Shown here piece after piece: positions 1 through 5,094 of a stretch of DNA of 5,094 nt. The translations under genes were made by a program, and so were the position numbers. Source of the DNA: Fimbriimonadales bacterium. GTDB taxonomy: Bacteria; Armatimonadota; Fimbriimonadia; Fimbriimonadales; GBS-DC. The notes under the pieces were generated by a model, which was given only the letters and a program-made list of their open reading frames with translations, was not told the origin of the DNA and ran no database searches. The stretch covers positions 1 through 5,094 of the forward strand of contig JAOAFW010000244.1 in the NCBI GenBank assembly GCA_026416065.1, read 5' to 3'. The stretch's first letter is position 1. Each line of letters starts with the position of its first letter.

Positions 1-11
1 ATCACGGGCAT
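1..11 (-). CDS. Possible start of a further downstream gene (partial)
   Basis: An ATG at 9-11 (minus strand) is followed by CCC GTG before the window ends, so only three or four codons are visible. It lies 29 bases after the TAG of the CBS-DUF1385 gene and is preceded by GGTGA (18-22) with a 6-base spacer, a plausible ribosome-binding site. An alternative GTG start at 19-21 in another frame is also open to the edge. No product can be suggested. Confidence 0.3.
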
Positions 12-17
12 ACGCTT

Positions 18-22
18 TCACC
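18..22 (-). promoter_or_regulatory. Candidate Shine-Dalgarno for a downstream gene
   Basis: Minus-strand GGTGA, complementary to the anti-Shine-Dalgarno end of 16S rRNA, 6 bases before the ATG at 9-11. It is the main reason to expect the operon to continue past the left edge; the motif is short and could be chance. Confidence 0.3.
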
Positions 23-40
23 AGCCCAATTGTACCCCCG

Positions 41-1210
41 CTACTGCACCACCAGCGTAATCCCCAGCAGGCTCTCCAGCAGATAGAGAATCGCCATCAG
101 CCCCCACGCGCCAATCAGAATCTGCAAAATGCCGCTGTTGAGCAGGCGCAGTCCGAAGGGGGGAGTCGCGCCGCTGAGCGGGCGCGCCTTACGCAGCAAC
201 TCCTCGCCCACGCGAATTGCGCTGAGCAGCTGGCGGTCGGTAGGCGGTTTGGTGGTGGCGACCCATTGCAAAAAGCCTCCGAAGGTGCGCCAGAACATCA
301 GGGTGAACAGCAACGCCATTAGCAGCGCGAAATCGCGAGCATCGCCGTCGACTGTACCGAACTGGAATACCTTAGACAGCCCCAGAAAGAGCGCAATTCC
401 CGCCACGAGATTCGTACCGCAGCGAGGGTGGACGCGCGGCATACGGCGCACTACTTCCAGTGTGAGCGGCTCGCCCCGCTCAATCGCATGCACCACCATA
501 TGCTCGGCGGCGTGCGTGCCCGCAATCGGCAGCAGGCGCATCAGCAATAAAAACAGCACGAATATCGAACTGCGCAGCACCAGCCCCATTACATCGGAGA
601 ACAGGAACCACTGCCCCGCGAAGGGCGAGCTATAGTAGCTGTAGAGAGGGATCCCGAACCGATCTTGCGCCCACCACATGCCACCAATGACCAGCCAGTT
701 TGCCAGCAGGAACAGAGCAAACAGCAGCGCGCCTGTGAGCATCAGTCCCAGCGCGCCCGCACCCGCGTTCACCACGCCGTTGGTGAGGTACACGCCGAGC
801 GGAGTCGCCATCCCACCGATTAATCCCGCTTGGGGCAGGCTAATGGGACGCGCCGCCAAGCCTGCCAGCGTAATCACGCCCACATAGCGTCCCCACGGGT
901 CTACGCCAACCGCAGGCTGCTCGCTATACGCCAGCGTCTCAGCGGCTTCCTCCGCAGGCATGTCGATGGGCAGGCGCAGAAACGACTCGTCCATCCAGGG
1001 CGCAACGGGTTCGAGCCAGTCCGCCCCTTGTTGAATCGCCTCGCGCAGGCGCGATTCGGTCAGTACGCCCACCGGTGCGCCGTACTCGATAATCGGCAGG
1101 ACGCCTGCGCCCCCCTGCGCCATTAGCTCCGCCGCGCGTAAAAGGCTATCGTCGGGATAGGCGGGCGGCACGCGCTGCAACTTATCCGCCACGAAGAGTT
1201 TCTCGCTCAT
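41..1210 (-). CDS. CBS-domain pair fused to DUF1385 (YqhQ-like) membrane protein
   Basis: A 389-residue fusion. Residues about 1-60 and 66-122 form two CBS motifs (VLPIIEYGAPVGVLTESRL; AVGVDPWGRYVGVITLAGL), usually a cytoplasmic adenine-nucleotide-sensing module. The rest resembles DUF1385: GGMATPLGV (132-140) aligns with the family's GGQAVxEGV motif. The core THAAEHMVVHAIE (232-244) followed by HPRCGTN (261-267) matches the conserved (H)xAEHK...HxRCGTSF signature. TTKPPTDRQLLSAI (319-332) matches the family's C-terminal TTKxPxDxQxxxAI. Hydrophobic segments lie at about 153-177, 205-229, 265-283, 291-316 and 355-385. The conserved His/Glu/Cys set (His233, Glu236, His237, His241, His261, Cys264) could bind metal, which is inference. 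The biochemical role of DUF1385 is not established as far as I know. The start overlaps the prpB stop (ATGA) without a well-spaced Shine-Dalgarno. The protein extends about 45 hydrophobic residues beyond the family core. Confidence 0.85.
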   Translation of the reverse strand: MSEKLFVADKLQRVPPAYPDDSLLRAAELMAQGGAGVLPIIEYGAPVGVLTESRLREAIQQGADWLEPVAPWMDESFLRLPIDMPAEEAAETLAYSEQPAVGVDPWGRYVGVITLAGLAARPISLPQAGLIGGMATPLGVYLTNGVVNAGAGALGLMLTGALLFALFLLANWLVIGGMWWAQDRFGIPLYSYYSSPFAGQWFLFSDVMGLVLRSSIFVLFLLLMRLLPIAGTHAAEHMVVHAIERGEPLTLEVVRRMPRVHPRCGTNLVAGIALFLGLSKVFQFGTVDGDARDFALLMALLFTLMFWRTFGGFLQWVATTKPPTDRQLLSAIRVGEELLRKARPLSGATPPFGLRLLNSGILQILIGAWGLMAILYLLESLLGITLVVQ

Positions 1211-2106
1211 TCCTGCGCCAGTTGCTGGTCGTACTGTAAGTATCGGTCGTACTCCAGCAGTTCATACAGCTCCGCACGGGTCTGCATCGCATCCAGCATT
1301 GGGGTCTGTGTCCCATGCTGTTTGATACACAACAGGGTCTGCTCCGCGGCTTTCATCATTGCCCGGAAGCAGCTCATCGGGAAAATCACCATTTTGTAGC
1401 CCAGTTGCGCAAACTCGTTCACGGTCAAGTAAGGCGTTTTGCCGAACTCGGTCATGTTCGCCAGTAGGGGTGCGGATACAGCGCGAGCGAACTGCTCGAA
1501 CTCGTCGGGCGACTGCAACGCTTCGGGGAAAATCGCGTCCGCGCCTGCATGCAGATAGCGTTTTGCGCGTTCGATCGCGCCTTCCAGCCCCTCGAGGGCG
1601 CGGGCGTCCGTGCGGGCGATAATCACAAAGTTCGGATTGCTCCGCGCGTTCACCGCCGCCTTGATTTTGGCAATCATCTCGGAGGTGGGAACCACCTCCT
1701 TGCCCTCCAGGTGCCCACAGCGTTTGGGGCTGACCTGATCTTCGAGGTGAATGCCTGCCAGCCCTGCGCGTTCGAGCATCTGCACAGCACGGGCGGTCTG
1801 CAACGCGCCGCCGTAGCCCGTGTCGGCGTCGGCAATCGCGGGGATGCTCACAACAGAGGTGATGTAGTTGCACACCTGCGTCATCTCAGGCAGGTTGATA
1901 AAGGCATGATCGGGCAACCCCAGCAGGCTGTTGGTCACCCCTGCGCCGGAGATGTAGAGCGCTTCGAAACCGTGAAACTGCACAAGGCGGGCGAGCGCGG
2001 CGTTGAATACGCCCGGCATCACCACGATATTGCGCTGCTCCCAGAGCAGGCGCAATCGCGCGCCCGGGTCAGACAACTGTCCCTCGCCCACCAGTGGAAA
2101 GTTCAT
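1207..2106 (-). CDS. prpB: 2-methylisocitrate lyase (PrpB family)
   Basis: Cytoplasmic enzyme of the isocitrate lyase/PEP mutase superfamily, 299 residues, matching the usual PrpB length. Known reaction: cleavage of 2-methylisocitrate to pyruvate and succinate, the last step of the methylcitrate cycle for propionyl-CoA disposal. Visible motifs: GLPD (63-66), Mg-binding DADTGYG (Asp93, Asp95), HLEDQ (120-124), catalytic loop KRCGH (128-132, Cys130), ARTDA (164-168), FPEA (193-196), NMTEFGKTP (217-225), FRAM (247-250) and the C-terminal MQTRAELYELLEYDRY (274-289). KRCGH favours a lyase over PEP mutase or hydrolase, and Phe193 before Pro-Glu matches PrpB where isocitrate lyase has Trp. No prpC or prpD lies in the window, so pathway membership is inferred from family alone. 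The start overlaps the upstream stop by 4 bases; the next gene overlaps its stop the same way. A related 2-alkyl-malate or methylisocitrate-type lyase specificity remains possible. Confidence 0.9.
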   Translation of the reverse strand: MNFPLVGEGQLSDPGARLRLLWEQRNIVVMPGVFNAALARLVQFHGFEALYISGAGVTNSLLGLPDHAFINLPEMTQVCNYITSVVSIPAIADADTGYGGALQTARAVQMLERAGLAGIHLEDQVSPKRCGHLEGKEVVPTSEMIAKIKAAVNARSNPNFVIIARTDARALEGLEGAIERAKRYLHAGADAIFPEALQSPDEFEQFARAVSAPLLANMTEFGKTPYLTVNEFAQLGYKMVIFPMSCFRAMMKAAEQTLLCIKQHGTQTPMLDAMQTRAELYELLEYDRYLQYDQQLAQE

Positions 2107-3392
2107 TCGCCTCGCCTGCCCAGCATCAGGATATCCGCGCGGGTAAGTGTGATCACCTTGCGCACACGCTTGTACTCCACCTCGCGCGTAGGGTTCTCTA
2201 CCTCACGGCGCACTGTATCGGGCACCTGCGCGTATTCAGGCACTTCGATGGGCGCGGGCTTCTCGCGCACGGTCTCCAGATAGCGCGCGTCCCACATCCC
2301 CACGCCATCCGAACCGATGCGCCCCTGAATATTTGGCGAGGCATAGCGCGGCTCGAAGATGAACTCTACCTCATACTCTTCCGCCTTGAAGGGATACATC
2401 TTCGGGTCTTTGCTCATGTCGATCTCGCGGCGGAACTTCTCTTCGCGCACAGCCAGCGAGTCCTGCATATAGGTCAGCTTCGGGTCTACCTCGAAAGTGA
2501 AGGTCTTCAGAGCTTTGGGACTATACTCGAGCGTTCTGCTCTTGTCGCGCAGGATGACCGTCACGCGGCAGCCGATAGCGGGGATGCCTAACCTGCCTTC
2601 CACCAGCAGCACGCGCGGGCGCACAACCTTTACTGTCGCGTCGAACTGCAGGTCTACGGGTGGTTGCGTCTCTGGATTCGACCCGTAGCGGCGCAGCAGG
2701 TCGAGGATGGTGTCCTCCAAGTTGTTCTGACGTACGTCATACAGCTGGCTCGATTCCCAGTCCTTGCCGCGATTTTTTTCTGCGTCTAAGAACAGCTTGC
2801 CCCAGTGATCGACGGCTTCATCGAAACGCCCCGACTTGAACAGCGCGTGGGAGAGCATGTGTCGTCGCGCGGGAATCATATCTTTATACTCGTTCGCGAC
2901 CTGCATCCACGGTACGGCGTTCGTGGGGTCTTGGATCTTGTGGTAATACATCCAGCCCATCTCGAAATAGAGATCCCATACGGTGGGGTTGTTCTGGATG
3001 CCTTCCTCAAGGAATTTGAGCGCCATCGGGATGTAGCGTCGGTCGGAGCGTTGCGACTCGTCGGTGAAGTTGTAGCCCATGTGCCATGCGCCGGTGGAAT
3101 AGACATCGATGTTGTGGGGGTCAAGCCAGGTCACAAGGCGCAGCATGGGCAACACGGCGTCATAGTTCCCCGAATCGAAGAAGCCGTCGGCGCGCACCCA
3201 CAAGATGGCTGCCATAAACTCGCGGAAGCCCGCGACGGCAACCAGCAGCTGCTCCGGTGCCAGTCCGATTGGCGTCGCCTGTTTGGGGGCGTAGTTGCGC
3301 ACCCACAGCGGGAAAATGCGCACCTGCAACGCCGCCTGCACAATCAGCAACACAACCAGTGCAACCCATAACTTACTATAATTGCGTTTCAT
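2103..3392 (-). CDS. Membrane-anchored TPR-like protein with C-terminal beta-rich domain, ABC-associated
   Basis: A 429-residue protein with no function I can name. The N-terminus (MKRNYSK followed by hydrophobic residues about 8-25, no obvious cleavage site) looks like a signal anchor with the bulk outside the cytoplasmic membrane. Residues about 45-205 are helical and TPR-like: GFREFMAAILWVRADGFFDSG (55-75), LLRLVTWLDPHNIDVYSTGAWHM (83-105), an array turn MALKFLEEGIQNNPTVWDLYFEMGWMYY (123-150), and LSHALFKSGRFDEAVDHWGKL (180-200). Residues about 245-350 alternate hydrophobic and polar residues and are probably beta-sheet, followed by a Gly-rich motif (GRIGSDGVGMWD, 357-368) and a charged, Arg/Glu-rich tail. 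It starts 14 bases after the permease stop and overlaps the lyase start by 4 bases. Co-transcription with an ABC-2 pair suggests an extracytoplasmic accessory or scaffold subunit; this is inference. It could instead be an unrelated envelope protein. Confidence 0.85.
   Translation of the reverse strand: MKRNYSKLWVALVVLLIVQAALQVRIFPLWVRNYAPKQATPIGLAPEQLLVAVAGFREFMAAILWVRADGFFDSGNYDAVLPMLRLVTWLDPHNIDVYSTGAWHMGYNFTDESQRSDRRYIPMALKFLEEGIQNNPTVWDLYFEMGWMYYHKIQDPTNAVPWMQVANEYKDMIPARRHMLSHALFKSGRFDEAVDHWGKLFLDAEKNRGKDWESSQLYDVRQNNLEDTILDLLRRYGSNPETQPPVDLQFDATVKVVRPRVLLVEGRLGIPAIGCRVTVILRDKSRTLEYSPKALKTFTFEVDPKLTYMQDSLAVREEKFRREIDMSKDPKMYPFKAEEYEVEFIFEPRYASPNIQGRIGSDGVGMWDARYLETVREKPAPIEVPEYAQVPDTVRREVENPTREVEYKRVRKVITLTRADILMLGRRGE
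2110..2117 (-). promoter_or_regulatory. Probable Shine-Dalgarno site for prpB
   Basis: Minus-strand AGGCGAGG lies within the 3' end of the TPR-protein gene. The first AGG sits 8 bases from the ATG at 2104-2106 and the second (GAGG) only 3 bases away, so the first is the better spaced. Initiation is probably also coupled to termination at the overlapping TGA (2103-2105). Confidence 0.45.
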
Positions 3393-3400
3393 ACGAATCG

Positions 3401-3404
3401 CCTC
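3401..3404 (-). promoter_or_regulatory. Shine-Dalgarno site for the TPR-like protein gene
   Basis: GAGG on the minus strand lies in the 14-base gap between the permease stop (TAA, 3407-3409) and the ATG at 3390-3392, with an 8-base spacer. It supports the chosen start, which also places the basic-then-hydrophobic anchor at the N-terminus. Confidence 0.6.
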
Positions 3405-3406
3405 GC

Positions 3407-4189
3407 TTACATCTCGCGCTGATTGAAAATCAGCATACTCGCTACAAGGAGCAGCGCGATATAGACCACCGCATACACTACCGTCTGCACCAGATACGCC
3501 GCCTCGTCTGTCAACACCTGCTCAGGGTTGATGATGGGGTTCTGCACATTGAAGTTGGCAAAGTTAGGCAGGACGACGGTCAGAATCTGCACCGGGATAC
3601 GGGTGATTGGGGTGACCTCCGGGTTGCGCTGAATGGTCTCCAGAAAGCTGCTCAGCAAGTTGCCCATCAGGAACACCCCACCCGACAGGAAGTAGTTTAC
3701 CAGCGGCGAGACGAACGTAGAGAAGAACAGCACCACCGCCGCCAGCAGCGAACTCTGGAAGAAGAACATAATTAAGCCGCGTACAATCTTCGGGTCGAAC
3801 TCGCCCAGCGCCATGCGCGAGGCGATGAGAAACACGATGCCCATCATCAGGTACATAAAGCCCAGCGTGCTCACTGCGCCGAAGAACTTGCCCAGCACGA
3901 ACTGATACCGCTGTACAGGCTTGGACAGGATTGTGTAAATCGTGCGCCGCTCAATCTCAGTCGGTATCATGCCCGTACACATGATAATCGCAATAAAAGT
4001 GCCTGCCAGCTGAATCACGCCGAATCCGAAGCTGATAATCAACGTGCGTGCGCCGCGCCCGGCTGCGAACGGCTCGAACGCCGGACTGATCAGAATAATC
4101 AGCAGCGCGACCAGCAGAATCACCATCAGGATCCGCTTGCGCACTGCTTCGCCAAAGGTTGCCCCGGCAATTGCAAAGGTCGCATTCAT
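3407..4189 (-). CDS. ABC-2-type transporter permease
   Basis: Integral membrane partner of the upstream ATPase, 260 residues, as expected for single-domain ABC-2 permeases. About six hydrophobic segments are visible: roughly 19-38, 50-71, 103-125, 136-160, 163-182 and 231-255. Between the second and third lies EIERRTIYTILSKPVQRYQF (78-97), the cytoplasmic coupling-type segment characteristic of this family (acidic-Arg-Arg-Thr, then hxxL-x-x-P-hxRxxFhhGK). A loop of about 45 residues (183-230), with conserved-looking LPNFANFNVQNPI, precedes the last helix and is probably extracytoplasmic. The ATG start overlaps the ATPase stop (ATGA) and has a strong Shine-Dalgarno 9 bases upstream. The next gene follows after 14 bases. 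Role by family: export or membrane-associated action with the ATPase; substrate unknown. It resembles the NosY/GldF-like class in layout, but I cannot assign it to either. Confidence 0.95.
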   Translation of the reverse strand: MNATFAIAGATFGEAVRKRILMVILLVALLIILISPAFEPFAAGRGARTLIISFGFGVIQLAGTFIAIIMCTGMIPTEIERRTIYTILSKPVQRYQFVLGKFFGAVSTLGFMYLMMGIVFLIASRMALGEFDPKIVRGLIMFFFQSSLLAAVVLFFSTFVSPLVNYFLSGGVFLMGNLLSSFLETIQRNPEVTPITRIPVQILTVVLPNFANFNVQNPIINPEQVLTDEAAYLVQTVVYAVVYIALLLVASMLIFNQREM

Positions 4190-5094
4190 GCGTTTCTGCC
4201 TCCCTGTATAGTCTCTACGAACAGGTCTTCCAGCGAGCGGCGATAGGGCTTGACACTGATAATGTGTCCGCCCGCTGAACGAACGATATCGATAACACGA
4301 TCCACCGAGCCGTTGTCAGGCTGCTCCACGATCAGGCGTCCGTCATGCAGGCTCACCTTGCCACCCAGCTGGCGGATTGGCTCCACTGCATTATCAGGCA
4401 CCTTATCGGCGATGACCTCCACATGACCGCCGGCGAGCAGCTCCTCGATGCGCCCGAGCTGCACCATCACGCCGCGATTGAGGATTGCCACGCGGTCGCA
4501 CACGCGCTCCACATCCGAAAGCTGGTGCGAGCTGATGAAGAGCGTCTTGCCCTGATCGCGCAGGTCTAAAATCATATCGCGAATGTCAATGTGTGCAATC
4601 GGGTCTAAGCCGGCGGTCGGCTCGTCCAGAATCAGCAGGTCGGGGTCGTTGAGGAGACACTGCGCCAACCCGATGCGCTGCTGCATGCCTTTGGAGTAGG
4701 TGCGTAGCGGCTGATCGGCGGCGCGGGACAACCCCACCCGGTCGAGCAGTTCGTTCACCCGCTTGCTACGGGCGGGTTCGGGGATGCCGAACAACTTCGC
4801 GTAGAAGGTGAGAATCTCGCGTCCGGTCATGTAGTCGTAAAAGTAGGGGTTCTCCGGCAGGTAGCTGATTTTGTAGTGGTTTTTGGGGTCGCCCGCAGGT
4901 TTACCCAACACATACGCCTCGCCTTCGGTCGGGTAGATAATCCCCAGCAACACCTTAATCGTGGTCGTCTTTCCTGCCCCGTTCGGGCCAAGAAAACCAA
5001 AGATTTCGCCCCGATAGACTTCTAAGTTGAGATTTTTGACTGCATCTACAGGATGCTTGCTCCACAGCCCCGAGTAGCGCTTAGTTAGGTTGAC
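4186..5094 (-). CDS. ABC-2-type transporter ATP-binding protein (5' end cut by window edge)
   Basis: Cytoplasmic ATPase subunit that would power the membrane permease encoded immediately downstream; the substrate is unknown. The frame is open from the right edge, giving 302 visible residues, with probably fewer than about 10 missing. Seen in order: an A-loop region (LTKRY, Tyr7), Walker A GPNGAGKTT (36-44), a Q-loop region reading SYLPENPYF (78-85) with Glu where Gln is usual, signature YSKGMQQR (133-140), Walker B LLILDEP (153-159), D-loop AGLDP (161-165) and H-loop His190. A C-terminal extension (about 220-302) ends in SLEDLFVETI, typical of NatA/CcmA-like ABC-2 ATPases. A GTG at 4951-4953 is an in-frame alternative start, but using it would remove Walker A, so the true start is outside the window. 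The stop codon overlaps the permease start by 4 bases (ATGA). Family assignment is firm; transported substrate is not inferable. Confidence 0.95.
   Translation of the reverse strand, partial: VNLTKRYSGLWSKHPVDAVKNLNLEVYRGEIFGFLGPNGAGKTTTIKVLLGIIYPTEGEAYVLGKPAGDPKNHYKISYLPENPYFYDYMTGREILTFYAKLFGIPEPARSKRVNELLDRVGLSRAADQPLRTYSKGMQQRIGLAQCLLNDPDLLILDEPTAGLDPIAHIDIRDMILDLRDQGKTLFISSHQLSDVERVCDRVAILNRGVMVQLGRIEELLAGGHVEVIADKVPDNAVEPIRQLGGKVSLHDGRLIVEQPDNGSVDRVIDIVRSAGGHIISVKPYRRSLEDLFVETIQGGRNA
4199..4205 (-). promoter_or_regulatory. Shine-Dalgarno site for the ABC permease gene
   Basis: Minus-strand AGGGAGG lies inside the 3' end of the ATPase gene, with a 9-base spacer to the ATG at 4187-4189. 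It is the strongest ribosome-binding match in the window and confirms this start despite the 4-base overlap with the upstream stop. Confidence 0.7.

Noticed and set aside
129..635. A 168-codon plus-strand open frame opposite the CBS-DUF1385 gene
   Set aside because: The Ser/Arg-rich translation has no domain signal and lies fully opposite the DUF1385 core and C-terminal part, which has clear motifs.
1262..1873. A 203-codon minus-strand frame within prpB
   Set aside because: It is the shifted frame of prpB, Arg/Cys-rich and without family motifs, while the prpB frame carries all catalytic motifs.
1207..2106. PEP mutase or phosphonate-metabolism role for the lyase-family gene
   Set aside because: The KRCGH catalytic loop with Cys130 and the PrpB-type C-terminus favour methylisocitrate lyase; no phosphonate genes are nearby.
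1549..2283. A 244-codon open frame on the plus strand, antisense to prpB and the TPR-protein gene
   Set aside because: It lies opposite firmly identified coding sequence, spans the junction of two genes, has a low-complexity Arg/His-rich composition and no recognisable domain. Long antisense frames are expected in GC-rich coding DNA.
2805..3371. A 188-codon plus-strand open frame opposite the TPR-like gene
   Set aside because: It is a mirror of the real gene in another frame; the translation shows no membrane, domain or repeat pattern and no ribosome-binding site was evident.
3393..3406. Possible promoter or terminator between permease and TPR-protein genes
   Set aside because: Only 14 bases long, filled by a Shine-Dalgarno and spacer, with no room for either element.
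3257..3775. A 172-codon plus-strand open frame across the permease/TPR-protein junction
   Set aside because: Its Gln/His/Arg-rich translation is a typical shadow of hydrophobic coding sequence on the other strand, and the minus-strand genes there are convincing.

Overview
The window is a tightly packed stretch of one operon, transcribed entirely leftward (minus strand). Base composition looks like the high 50s in %GC, judged by eye. Five substantial genes fill positions 41 to 5094. The upstream promoter lies beyond the right edge and no terminator is visible. The longest non-coding gap between called genes is 14 bases, and no stretch over 300 bases lacks a gene. There are no RNA genes, mobile elements, repeats or CRISPR arrays that I can support.

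In transcription order (right to left) the genes are: (1) the ATPase subunit of an ABC-2-type export system, whose first few residues are cut off by the window edge; (2) its six-helix membrane permease; (3) a membrane-anchored protein with TPR-like helical repeats followed by a beta-rich domain; (4) a 2-methylisocitrate lyase (PrpB family) with all recognisable catalytic residues; (5) a membrane protein in which a CBS-domain pair is fused to a diverged DUF1385 (YqhQ-like) domain. A sixth gene may begin in the last 11 bases at the left edge. Three of the four junctions are 4-base ATGA start/stop overlaps and the other is a 14-base gap carrying a Shine-Dalgarno sequence, so translational coupling along the whole set is very likely.

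Taxonomy is uncertain. The gene content (ABC-2 pair plus anchored TPR protein, PrpB without prpC/prpD beside it, a CBS-DUF1385 fusion) and base composition suggest an environmental, possibly thermophilic bacterium. My best guess is Armatimonadota or a similar under-sampled phylum. This rests on impression and not on a marker gene.

Functionally, genes 1 to 3 read as a membrane export or envelope-remodelling module of unknown substrate. Gene 4 is a cytoplasmic carbon-metabolism enzyme (last step of the methylcitrate cycle), and gene 5 is an uncharacterised membrane protein with a probable cytoplasmic sensor. Nothing in the sequence links these roles mechanistically; the link is only shared transcription and coupled translation. 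The most distinctive items are the CBS-DUF1385 fusion and the ABC plus TPR-anchored trio. I do not see a clear-cut novel defence, mobile or RNA-based system here.
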